A DNA stretch of 64,000 nucleotides from assembly GCA_032161045.1 (NCBI GenBank), contig JAVHTH010000017.1, one strand, 5' to 3'. The position numbers were made by a program, and so were the translations under genes. Source of the stretch: Fervidibacter sinensis. GTDB lineage: Bacteria; Armatimonadota; Fervidibacteria; Fervidibacterales; Fervidibacteraceae. Each line of letters opens with the position of its first letter. The first letter of the stretch is position 1. Positions 8,758 to 16,222 of this stretch are shown in pieces. Below the pieces are notes generated by a model. The model had not been told where the DNA came from. It ran no database searches and was given only the letters and a program-made list of their open reading frames with translations.

Positions 8758-9030
8758 TCACTTGTATTCGTCCCGGACGGGGTGAAAGATGTCAAGTGCC
8801 AGACTGGGCTTATCCAAGTTTCGGACAGAGTGAACGACATTAGAAGGCACCCACCAGCAATCGCCCTTGCGCAGAATTTTCGTCTCATTGCCTATGGTGA
8901 ACTCAATTTCGCCCTCCAAAAGCACGCCCATTTGTTCGTGGGGATGAGAATGAGGCGGGACAAAAGCGTGGGGTTCAAAATGAACGAAGGAAAGCATAAT
9001 GTGTTCGCCCCAGATTGTGCGTATTGTCAC
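8758..9030 (-). CDS. Small cupin-domain protein
   Basis: A 90-residue single-domain cupin. Motif 1 is visible as PPHSHPHEQMGVLLEGEIEF (H27, H29 and E32 probably bind the metal, with G40 in the turn) and motif 2 as GDCWWVPSNVVH (H67). Such stand-alone cupins are usually metal-dependent isomerases, dioxygenases or sugar-binding domains; nothing here decides which. The start is uncertain: GTG 9030 is the first legal start after the TAA of the upstream HEAT gene, which lies in the same frame. The untranslated codons between them still read like cupin sequence (see findings). No strong SD is visible. Confidence 0.75.
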   Translation of the reverse strand: MTIRTIWGEHIMLSFVHFEPHAFVPPHSHPHEQMGVLLEGEIEFTIGNETKILRKGDCWWVPSNVVHSVRNLDKPSLALDIFHPVRDEYK

Positions 9031-9066
9031 GCCAGAAGAAACTTCTTTCGGCTCCCGCTCGTTGGG

Positions 9067-10101
9067 TTACTCACCTTCCCCCGCTAAGTCCCCAGTTGCT
9101 GGTTTGGGCAAAGAGTCAATAGGAAAAGCAGTTGAGTCAGGAAAGGTCGGCAAATTTTCTGTTTGCGGTGCTGAAAAATCGGGAATTCTCGGGAGCGTTG
9201 ACAAAAGCCTTAATCTTTCAGCAGATTTTTGCAACTCCTCCCTCACCGACATTGGTAGGTCATCCCTTTCCGCTAACGCTTCAACAAGCATCAATTCTTC
9301 AACTGCCCTAAACTCCACCAGTGCCCAGACAGCGTTCACAAGAGCGTTGATTGCTTGCCTTCTCCTTTCCCTTGACATTTGCTCAACCTCGCTGAGCGTG
9401 AAGGCAAATTGGGTCATCTTGTCAATGTCTGGGGTCAAATACAGCGAACCGCTGAAAATAGGCACGGTAGGGAGGTGTCCTTCGGAGAAGATGACGGGCA
9501 ACATCGGACGCAACTGTTCTAAAAGCCGTTTTAGGGCTTCAATCGCTTGCTTCCGATAAGGGCGCAATGCTTTCAAGGCAACAGCATCCCGCCCGTAAAT
9601 CAAGCGTTGGAAAGCATCAACGACTCCACCGGCGCCAAGTTTCCGCAGGCTTTTCGCTGCCTCTTCGCTAACCTCCTTCAAATCGCCCAGCAACGGAATT
9701 AGAGCAGTGGTGGCTTTTGGGTCTCCGATTTCCCCCAACGCCCAAACAACATGCTTGACAAAATCTTCGTCCTCGCTGTCCAGAAACTTAATCATCAGTT
9801 CAACCGCTTCTTTCGCCTTCAACTTTGCTAACCCCACAACAGCCAACTTGCGAGCAACTTTGTTGTCCCATCCAAGTGTCAAAATTTGCAAAGGCGATGT
9901 TGTCAAGACTTGGATGAAAATTGGGACAGCGGATTCTCCCATTTGCAGGAGTTTCTCAAAGGTCTCCGTTCGGATGCGCTCATCTTTGTTCCCTAATCGT
10001 TGAGCCAGTGGATGCAATCGCCGCAGCGGAAAGGCGAGACCTTTTGGGCTTGACAACCACTTTTGCCATAAAGTCTTAAGCCAACTCCATTTGCCCATCA
10101 T
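9067..10101 (-). CDS. HEAT-repeat protein
   Basis: A 344-residue protein. Residues about 30-170 form HEAT/PBS-lyase-like repeats (DERIRTETFEKLLQMGESAVP, ARKLAVVGLAKLKAKEAVE, FVKHVVWALGEIGDPKATT, VSEEAAKSLRKLGAGG), a scaffold used for protein-protein contact. The C-terminal half is helical and not recognised. No signal peptide is seen. The start is ATG 10101 (MMGKWSW); the open frame extends further upstream but only through tRNA-Tyr sequence. Upstream SD is poor (GGGG). The cupin gene follows in the same reading frame directly after the TAA at 9067-9069. Confidence 0.65.
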   Translation of the reverse strand: MMGKWSWLKTLWQKWLSSPKGLAFPLRRLHPLAQRLGNKDERIRTETFEKLLQMGESAVPIFIQVLTTSPLQILTLGWDNKVARKLAVVGLAKLKAKEAVELMIKFLDSEDEDFVKHVVWALGEIGDPKATTALIPLLGDLKEVSEEAAKSLRKLGAGGVVDAFQRLIYGRDAVALKALRPYRKQAIEALKRLLEQLRPMLPVIFSEGHLPTVPIFSGSLYLTPDIDKMTQFAFTLSEVEQMSRERRRQAINALVNAVWALVEFRAVEELMLVEALAERDDLPMSVREELQKSAERLRLLSTLPRIPDFSAPQTENLPTFPDSTAFPIDSLPKPATGDLAGEGE

Positions 10102-10156
10102 TGTTGCCCCGACGGCAATTTTATCACAGTGCGGTATCACACCTGACACTTTGAAG

Positions 10157-10185
10157 TTCACAGAACCGGGAATTTGCGTTATAAT
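10157..10185 (+). promoter_or_regulatory. Predicted promoter of tRNA-Tyr
   Basis: TTCACA (10157-10162) and a perfect TATAAT (10180-10185) are spaced by 17 nt, so transcription would start near 10192, about 10 nt before the mature 5' end of tRNA-Tyr. Confidence 0.65.
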
Positions 10186-10201
10186 TTCCGACGCCGAAGG
10201 T

Positions 10202-10286
10202 GGAGGGATGCCCGAGCGGCCAAAGGGGCCAGGCTGTAAACCTGGTGGGCGCCGGCCCTTCGGAGGTTCGAATCCTCCTCCCTCCA
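10202..10286 (+). tRNA. tRNA-Tyr(GTA)
   Basis: An 85-nt class II tRNA. The acceptor stem GGAGGGA (10202-10208) pairs with TCCCTCC (10279-10285), anticodon GTA is at 10236-10238 in the loop CTGTAAA, and a long variable arm follows. The T arm GGAGG-TTCGAAT-CCTCC is intact. A long variable arm with a GTA anticodon identifies bacterial tRNA-Tyr. The discriminator is A10286 and CCA is encoded (10287-10289). Confidence 0.97.
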
Positions 10287-10368
10287 CCATTTTGTTTTGG
10301 CATCCTGCACACTAACATTTCCCACGCTGAAAGTGCATCGGAGGATAACTTAGGCAAATCAATCGTGG

Positions 10369-10441
10369 TGGGCGGTGGAGGAATTGAACCTCCGACCTCC
10401 TGCTTGTAAGGCAGGCGCTCTTGCCACTGAGCTAACCGCCC
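10369..10441 (-). tRNA. tRNA-Val(TAC)
   Basis: A 73-nt cloverleaf read on the minus strand. The acceptor stem GGGCGGT starts at 10441 and pairs with ACCGCCC ending at 10370. The D arm is GCTC/GAGC, the anticodon stem CCTGC/GCAGG holds loop CTTACAA with anticodon TAC (plus positions 10406-10408), and the T arm is GGAGG-TTCAATT-CCTCC. CCA is encoded (10368-10366). It faces tRNA-Tyr tail to tail and lies 10 nt downstream of holB, so it may be cotranscribed with holB. Confidence 0.96.
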
Positions 10442-10451
10442 AACCATCGCT

Positions 10452-11582
10452 TCATTGTAGCGCACCTTGCATAACTTGGATTGCCAAAAGTTCAAGAGCA
10501 AGTTGTGGGTTTGCATTGAGAGGTGGGCGAATTCGGCGGTAAGTTTGGCGAAGTTCTTGAAGCACCTTTATAGCCCACCCGGGTGATTTCGCCGCTCGCT
10601 TCAGTATCGGCAACCAATCGGTGTTGACAACTAAATCGTCAAGCCCCAACGCTGTGGCTAAAATATCCCTCCATCCCAACATTAGCCCTTCAATCAGTTC
10701 CTCAAGTTGCCTTCGCTGTGAAGCCATTGATGTTTCGCTTTCAGATTCAATTTCTTCCAGACCTCTCGTGGCTATCTCCGCAAATCGGGAAACATCCCAC
10801 CAACTCATCGCCACCATCATGTTGAGCAAATTGAACAAACGCTCACGAACCTGCTGCCAACTCGGTTCGCGAACGGCATTGATAGCCCACCCTACCCTCC
10901 CCCTTGCTAACCGAACAACGAGAGATGCCTCGTCATCTGTCAACCCCTTCGCTTTCAGGACCGAGAAAATGGCATGGGATGGCACAAGGCGAAAACTCAA
11001 GGGTTGACAACGAGACCTAATGGTTGGGTGGATAGCCCAAGGATTTGCGCTGACCAAAATGAACAAAGTTCGGTCCGGCGGCTCTTCTAAAGTCTTGAGA
11101 AGCGCGGCAGATGCTTCCTCCGTTAACCTCTCAGCCTCGTCCACAATGATGACCCGACAACGCCAAAGTGTTTGATGGGACAAAGTTTCGCGAAGAGTGC
11201 GAATTGCGTTGATGCCCAAAGAAAGTTTTGGTTTCAACTTTGTGGGGTCAACTTCCTCCGTCTCCTTCGCTTTCTCCACCGCCTCCCAATATGCAGCCAT
11301 CACAGTGTCAACGACTTGGACTGCGGGGTGAGTTTGAGCGTATGATGGTCGGTCAGGCGAAAGGTGGCGACAAGATGGGCATTGGTCGCAAGAGTCAAGC
11401 CCATCGCTGGTTTGCGACGGTGATTGACAATTTAACAACTTCGCCCATTCAATCGCCAAAGTTCTCTTACCGACTTGTGGTGGACCGTAAAAGAGCCAAG
11501 CATGCGGCAATGTGCCTTTCTCCGTCATTCGGCGAAGGAAGCGGACAGCATGTTCGTTCCCAACGAAGTTTCTCAACGCCAT
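10452..11582 (-). CDS. holB: DNA polymerase III subunit delta' (HolB)
   Basis: A 376-residue AAA+ clamp-loader subunit that helps load the beta sliding clamp during replication. It has a Walker A-like GPPQVGKRT (residues 33-41), the zinc module with C52, C65, C68 and C71 (SCDQCPSC), Walker B IIVDEAERL, and the sensor segment TLFILVSANPWAIHPTIRSRCQ, whose SRC is the family's arginine-finger motif. The Walker lysine is present, unlike in E. coli delta'. ATG 11582 lies inside the 3' end of tmk (10 nt overlap). A tmk-holB neighbourhood is common in bacteria and supports the call. Confidence 0.92.
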   Translation of the reverse strand: MALRNFVGNEHAVRFLRRMTEKGTLPHAWLFYGPPQVGKRTLAIEWAKLLNCQSPSQTSDGLDSCDQCPSCRHLSPDRPSYAQTHPAVQVVDTVMAAYWEAVEKAKETEEVDPTKLKPKLSLGINAIRTLRETLSHQTLWRCRVIIVDEAERLTEEASAALLKTLEEPPDRTLFILVSANPWAIHPTIRSRCQPLSFRLVPSHAIFSVLKAKGLTDDEASLVVRLARGRVGWAINAVREPSWQQVRERLFNLLNMMVAMSWWDVSRFAEIATRGLEEIESESETSMASQRRQLEELIEGLMLGWRDILATALGLDDLVVNTDWLPILKRAAKSPGWAIKVLQELRQTYRRIRPPLNANPQLALELLAIQVMQGALQ

Positions 11583-12187
11583 CTCACCAATGCCTCCTCA
11601 ACATACCGCTGCGCTTTGGAAATGACGATCTCAAGTGGCTGGGAAGCATCCACAACCTTTATCCGGTTTGGTTCCCGCTTCGCCAGCCACAGGTAACCCC
11701 ATCGGACTCGTTGATGGAAATGCAGTTGCCTTCGCTCAAAAACAGTCTCGTTTTTCACCCTTTGCAATCCCGTCTCAGGGTCAACATCCAAAAGCAAAGT
11801 CAAGTCGGGCACAAGCCCGTTGGTGGCAATCCGATTGAGTTCATTTAGCGTCTCCAAAGGTAACCCCAGCCCAAATGCTTGGTAAGCGATAGTGCTATCA
11901 GTGAATCGGTCGCATAAAACGATTTCGCCCCGCCCCAAAGCGGGGTTGATAACCCGCTCCACATGTTCGGCTCGGTCGGCAAGGAACAAAAATGCTTCCG
12001 CCCAAGCCGTTCTTTCGCTGAAATTTGCCAGCAAATCGCGAATACGCGCTCCAAGCGGTGTGTCCCCCGGCTCAGCCGTTACAAGCACTTTAAATCCTTT
12101 CTGCCGCAACCATTCGGCGAGAGAATGCGTTACCGTTGTTTTACCGCTCCCTTCAACTCCTTCCACAGTCACGAACAAACCGCGCAC
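11573..12187 (-). CDS. tmk: Thymidylate kinase
   Basis: A 204-residue dTMP kinase converting dTMP to dTDP with ATP in the cytoplasm. The P-loop is GVEGSGKTT (residues 10-18). The DR motif region DRFTDSTIAYQ and the preceding DRAEHVERVINPAL contain the substrate-binding Arg and Asp residues, and LLLDVDPETGLQR is the conserved strand before the LID. Length is typical (about 200-210). It sits between the R3H ATPase and holB, with a 10-nt overlap into holB. The 34-nt gap to the upstream gene suggests one minus-strand operon. Confidence 0.95.
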   Translation of the reverse strand: MRGLFVTVEGVEGSGKTTVTHSLAEWLRQKGFKVLVTAEPGDTPLGARIRDLLANFSERTAWAEAFLFLADRAEHVERVINPALGRGEIVLCDRFTDSTIAYQAFGLGLPLETLNELNRIATNGLVPDLTLLLDVDPETGLQRVKNETVFERRQLHFHQRVRWGYLWLAKREPNRIKVVDASQPLEIVISKAQRYVEEALVRWR

Positions 12188-12221
12188 TTTGAAACCCTCC
12201 TTGACAGTAGTGAAGCAAACT

Positions 12222-13742
12222 TTAATCTTCGTTCGGGTAGATCACAACTCGGCGGCGGGGTTCGCGTCCAATGGACTCACTCGGCAGGTGATATCGTTCA
12301 GCAATTTGGTGCTGAAGTTTACGCAAATGCGGTCCAACTGGGGTCAACTCAACTGGGCGCTTTTCTTGCAAGACGATGCGAGCAGCGGACTCCGCTTCCT
12401 TTATCGCCAGTTCCTCTTCTGGTGTCCGACTTATCCCGAAAACGAGTCTCAACAACCTCTCAACTTGTGCGTAGGTGTTGCTTCGGATGGTGAAAACAGG
12501 TTTATCACCCCTTTGAGCCAAGTTTCTCAAGTTGCTGTGCTTGCGCAAGTGAGATTCAAGGGTGAGCACAAAATCGGCATCGCTCGGATGGTTGACCAAC
12601 CTTAGCGGTATGTTCAAAGTGAGTGCAGCGCGTTCAAGATGCTTTTTAGAAACCCCGAAAGCATAAAGTTTCCCGCCTTTCTCCCGGGAAAGCCGCAACC
12701 CTTCAGGCATTTTGTGTTCTTCGTCTTCCGGCAACTTCGCCTCCTGAATAACTCTGAACTTCCCGTCAGGCAATTCTTCACGAACTTCAGGCTGCAAAGG
12801 TTTGCCCCTCAGCAAAGCATCTACTGCTTTTGCTGTGTCGTGATGGATGGCAACTTTGTGACGGTCAATCAGTTCCACGACGACATCAAAAGTTGGTGGC
12901 GCTTTGCGCTCCAACACAGTTTTTTGCGTCCCGCGCCTTCTCGCTTCTTCGTCCGAAAGCGTGACCGCTTGAACGCCACCAACCAAATCGCAAAGAAGCG
13001 GATTTGCGACCAAGTTTTCCAGCGTGTTGCCGTGAGCGGTTGCTATCAATTGGACACCTCGTTCGGCTATTGTGCGGGCTGCGTCGGCTTCTTCCTTGCG
13101 CCCAATTTCGTCCACAATGATAACCTCGGGCATGTGGTTTTCAACGGCTTCAATCATCACATCTGCCTGCTTTTCAGGCGATGGAACTTGCATTCGGCGA
13201 GCAAGCCCAATCCCGGGGTGCGGCACATCACCGTCGCCTGCGATCTCATTTGAAGTGTCAACGACGATGACACGCTTGCCAAACTCGTCGGCTAAGATGC
13301 GGGCAATTTCCCTCAGTTTTGTCGTCTTTCCAACCCCGGGCTTGCCCAAGAGCAAAATGCTTTTGCCTGACTCAACGATGTCGCGGATAATGTTGACGGT
13401 GCCGAAAACGGCGCGCCCAACGCGGCAAGTCAAGCCGACGATGCGCCCGCTTCTGTTGCGGATGCACGAAATTCGGTGCAATGTCCCTTCAATGCCGGCA
13501 CGATTATCGCGGTTAAACTCACCAACCCGTTCAACGACATAGTCAATGTCCTCGCGAGTAACGGGCTCATCGCTGAGGTAGACATATCGGGATGGAAATC
13601 TGGCTTCAGGCTTTCGCCCCAAGTCCAAAACGACTTCCAGCAACTCTGACAAGTCGTCACGCTGTTCAAGCGCTGTTCGGATTCGCGGCGGCAAAACCGC
13701 TAAAAGTTTGTCTAAATCGTCCACGATTTCGCGTGCCGTCAT
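12222..13742 (-). CDS. Ycf45/SpoIIIAA-like AAA ATPase with C-terminal R3H domain
   Basis: A 506-residue protein. Residues about 115-300 are a single-stranded-nucleic-acid-type ATPase with Walker A GKPGVGKTT (133-141) and Walker B EVIIVDEIG (206-214), closely resembling the SpoIIIAA / chloroplast Ycf45 family. The last 60 residues (TPVGPHLRKLQHQIAERYHLPSE and RRRVVIYP) form an R3H nucleic-acid-binding domain. The middle (about 390-450) is a basic linker with HSNLRNLAQRGD. The family occurs in cyanobacteria and many non-sporulating phyla, and its role is not established; nucleic-acid-linked ATPase activity is an inference. It is first in a row with tmk and holB. Confidence 0.85.
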   Translation of the reverse strand: MTAREIVDDLDKLLAVLPPRIRTALEQRDDLSELLEVVLDLGRKPEARFPSRYVYLSDEPVTREDIDYVVERVGEFNRDNRAGIEGTLHRISCIRNRSGRIVGLTCRVGRAVFGTVNIIRDIVESGKSILLLGKPGVGKTTKLREIARILADEFGKRVIVVDTSNEIAGDGDVPHPGIGLARRMQVPSPEKQADVMIEAVENHMPEVIIVDEIGRKEEADAARTIAERGVQLIATAHGNTLENLVANPLLCDLVGGVQAVTLSDEEARRRGTQKTVLERKAPPTFDVVVELIDRHKVAIHHDTAKAVDALLRGKPLQPEVREELPDGKFRVIQEAKLPEDEEHKMPEGLRLSREKGGKLYAFGVSKKHLERAALTLNIPLRLVNHPSDADFVLTLESHLRKHSNLRNLAQRGDKPVFTIRSNTYAQVERLLRLVFGISRTPEEELAIKEAESAARIVLQEKRPVELTPVGPHLRKLQHQIAERYHLPSESIGREPRRRVVIYPNED

Positions 13743-13819
13743 GGCAGTGAAACGCCTCCGTGCAAGTTTAACTGTGGCGTTTTTCTTGCAGTGCGTTGCA
13801 AGTTCGCTTTCGGCAGAAA

Positions 13820-13828
13820 ATTATACCA
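13820..13828 (-). promoter_or_regulatory. Predicted extended -10 promoter of the R3H ATPase-tmk-holB operon
   Basis: TGGTATAAT on the minus strand (13828-13820) is an extended -10 element (TGn plus perfect TATAAT) about 78 nt upstream of the ATG. No good -35 box is visible, which extended -10 promoters tolerate. Confidence 0.45.
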
Positions 13829-13860
13829 CCTCGGCACCGAAAGTTGTTTTGGAATTTAGA

Positions 13861-13953
13861 ACTTCCGTCAGGGGCAAGCCCCAACGCTACAGGTAACAGC
13901 AATTCAAATCACGAAAACCACTTGTAGCGTCGCCCCTTGTGGGCGACGGTAGT
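13861..13953. repeat. BIME-like pair of palindromic repeat units downstream of panC
   Basis: Two related units in inverted order. Unit 13861-13891 begins ACTTCCGTCAGGGG, folds through CAGGGG/CCCC-type pairing and ends ACGCTACA. Unit 13923-13953 begins TGTAGCGTCGCCC, folds GTCGCCC/GGGCGAC and ends ACGGTAG next to the panC stop. The same pair recurs upstream of panC at 14821-14886. Confidence 0.8.
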
Positions 13954-14796
13954 TTACCTTAAAACCCATTCGTCAATCAACCTTGCTTGACCGACGAACA
14001 CGGCAAGCAAGATAACCGCAGGTCTGTCAACTGTGAACACAGGCTCAAGGGTTTCGGCATCAACGATTTCAACATATTGGGGACGAGCGAGCGGTTCGGT
14101 TGCGAGCACTTCCCAAACTTTCGCTTTTAACCGAGCAACATTTCGCTCGCCATTTCGGAACAGTTCATCAGCCGCTTTCAACGCTCGGTTGAGCACAGTT
14201 GCAGCCCTTCGTTCCTCTTCGTTTAAGTAAGTGTTGCGGCTGCTCATCGCCAAACCATCAACCTCGCGGACTGTCGGGCACGGGATGATTTCAACGGGGA
14301 AGTTCAAATCCCGCACCATCCGTTGGACAACCCGCAATTGCTGAAAATCCTTTTCGCCAAAGTAGGCTTTATGGGGCAGGACGATGTTGAACAATTTGGC
14401 GACAACTGTGGTCACGCCGCGAAAATGACCGGGACGGTAAAAGCCTTCAAGCCCCCTCGTCAGTTCGGTTACTTCAACAAAGGTTTGATAGCCCTTGGGA
14501 TACATGTCCTCATCCTTAGGTGCGAAAACGATGTCAACACCGACTTCCTCAGCCATTTTCAAATCGCGCTGCAAATCGCGCGGGTAGCGGTTGAAATCCT
14601 CCCTCGGTCCAAATTGAAGCGGGTTGACATAAATGCTCACGACCACAATGTCACATTCCTGTCTCGCTCGCCTCATCAGCGAAAGGTGACCCTCGTGAAA
14701 GTAACCCATCGTTGGGACGAACCCAATGGTTTTTCCTTGAGCGCGCAATTCAAGGGAGCGTTTTTGCATCACTTCAGGCTTTTCAATTACTTCCAT
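13954..14796 (-). CDS. panC: Pantothenate synthetase
   Basis: A 280-residue enzyme joining pantoate and beta-alanine with ATP to give pantothenate, on the route to coenzyme A. Visible signatures are the HIGH-like FVPTMGYFHEGHLSL (residues 26-40), VSIYVNPLQFGPREDFNRYPR, GVTTVVAKLFNIV, FGEKDFQQL (the KMSKS-region KD-x-Q) and CPTVREVDGLAMSSRN. The start is ATG 14796, because AGGAGG lies at 14806-14811; the open frame reaches further upstream but only through repeat sequence. The gene is boxed in on both sides by palindromic repeats, and no panB or panD is in the window. Confidence 0.95.
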   Translation of the reverse strand: MEVIEKPEVMQKRSLELRAQGKTIGFVPTMGYFHEGHLSLMRRARQECDIVVVSIYVNPLQFGPREDFNRYPRDLQRDLKMAEEVGVDIVFAPKDEDMYPKGYQTFVEVTELTRGLEGFYRPGHFRGVTTVVAKLFNIVLPHKAYFGEKDFQQLRVVQRMVRDLNFPVEIIPCPTVREVDGLAMSSRNTYLNEEERRAATVLNRALKAADELFRNGERNVARLKAKVWEVLATEPLARPQYVEIVDAETLEPVFTVDRPAVILLAVFVGQARLIDEWVLR

Positions 14797-14820
14797 AGTC
14801 GCATTCCTCCTCATTGCAAA

Positions 14821-14931
14821 ACTTCCGTCAGGATAAGCCCTGACGCTACAAATCCGTTGGTAGCGTCGCCCCTTGTGGGCGACGGTCGGATGGTCGTTCA
14901 AAGACCGTCGGGGATGAACCCCGACGCTACA
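14821..14931. repeat. Palindromic repeat cluster between folC and panC
   Basis: Three units. 14821-14850 (ACTTCCGTCAGG ... CCTGACGCTACA) and 14859-14886 (TAGCGTCGCCCC ... GGGCGACGGT) repeat the pair downstream of panC. 14903-14931 (GACCGTCGGGG ... CCCCGACGCTACA) is a third variant with a perfect GTCGGGG/CCCCGAC stem. The last unit contains the folC stop codon (14927-14929). Confidence 0.8.
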
Positions 14932-16222
14932 TTTGGGTTGGTTGTAGTGCGGCAATTGCTTCACCGACGACATAAAGCGAACCAGTCACGCAAATTAGGT
15001 CATCGCAACTTGCTTCAGCCATTGCCGATTTCAGAGCACCTTCAACGGTCTCGTGAACGCTCACGGTTTTGCCGAAAGGTTGACAGATTTGCGCAAGTGT
15101 TTCTGCTGATAAAGCCCTTTCCGTTTTCGGCTGAGTGACAAAAACCTTTTCAGCGAGCGGCACTAACTTGCTGGCAATTCCGACTGCATCCTTGTCTTTC
15201 AAAATGCCGATTACGAGCAGCAATTTTCGGAAGCGGAAAATTGTCCTCAAAGAACGAGCCAAAATTGCCGCACCTGCAGGGTTATGGGCGCCGTCAAGCA
15301 AAATCCGCAGATCGTTAGTTCGCACCAATTGCAGCCGACCTTGACATTTTGCGCTTTGCGCCCCCGCCGCAATCGCATTGTCCGAAATCTCCCAACCCAT
15401 CTCCCGCAAGAGTTCAACCGCAGCCAAGGCGCAGCCGAAATTCGCCAACTGGTGAGTCCCAAGCAACCCGAGTTTGACCGAGTAACTGTCACGCCAAGTT
15501 TTGAAGGTCGCTTCTGTGCCCTCCTCCGAAGCGGAGCGCAATTTCCAAGTAACATCGGTTCCGACATGGACAAGCCTTGAATTGAGTTCCGTGCAAGTGG
15601 CTTCAATTAACCTTAGGACGCCAATTTTGTGCTCAGCCGTCACCAAAGGTCGGTCTTGTCTGGCTATTCCGAGTTTATCTTGCGCTATCGTGAAATGGTC
15701 GGGACCGAGCCTGTCGGTGTGGTCAAGCCCGATGATGGTCAAGACGCTGACCAGCGGCTCAAGAATATTAGTTGCATCCCAACGACCACCCAAACCAACT
15801 TCAATGACGGCGATGTCAACTTTCTCGTCGGCAAAATAACGGAACGCCATCGCCGTCAAAACCTCAAACTCCGTCGGTTCGCCGTAGGGCGTTTGAGTTG
15901 CAACTTGTTCGGCGAGATGTTTCGCCCAACCGAGAAGTTCTTCAAACCGCTCTTGCGATATGAGAACCTCATTGATGCGAAACCGCTCGCGGTAAGTGAC
16001 AAGGTGCGGTGAAGTGTAAACCCCGACTTTCAGCCCTCCCGCTTGAAGGATCGCGGAGAGAAAAGCAACGGTTGAGCCTTTGCCGTTCGTCCCACCGATG
16101 AGCACCGAAGGGAAAGTCAAGTGCGGATTACCTGCAAGTTCCATCATCGCTTGAATTCGTTCCAAGCCAAGTTTGATGCCGAACCTCTGCAGGGTTTTCA
16201 AGTAACCTTCACTGCTTGTCAT
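14927..16222 (-). CDS. folC: Folylpolyglutamate synthase / dihydrofolate synthase
   Basis: A 431-residue Mur-ligase-fold enzyme adding glutamate to dihydropteroate and/or folates with ATP. The P-loop is GGTNGKGSTV, followed by VGVYTSPHLVTYRERFRIN and IAVIEVGLGGRWDATN, all FolC signatures; ILLDGAHNPAGA lies in the C-terminal domain. The start is ATG 16222 (MTSSEGYLKTL, the usual FolC N-terminus) with GGTGAGG at 16232-16238. Its 5' end overlaps the stop of the M48 protease gene by 14 nt. The TAG stop lies inside a palindromic repeat unit, so the repeat supplies the C-terminal end. Confidence 0.93.
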   Translation of the reverse strand: MTSSEGYLKTLQRFGIKLGLERIQAMMELAGNPHLTFPSVLIGGTNGKGSTVAFLSAILQAGGLKVGVYTSPHLVTYRERFRINEVLISQERFEELLGWAKHLAEQVATQTPYGEPTEFEVLTAMAFRYFADEKVDIAVIEVGLGGRWDATNILEPLVSVLTIIGLDHTDRLGPDHFTIAQDKLGIARQDRPLVTAEHKIGVLRLIEATCTELNSRLVHVGTDVTWKLRSASEEGTEATFKTWRDSYSVKLGLLGTHQLANFGCALAAVELLREMGWEISDNAIAAGAQSAKCQGRLQLVRTNDLRILLDGAHNPAGAAILARSLRTIFRFRKLLLVIGILKDKDAVGIASKLVPLAEKVFVTQPKTERALSAETLAQICQPFGKTVSVHETVEGALKSAMAEASCDDLICVTGSLYVVGEAIAALQPTQM

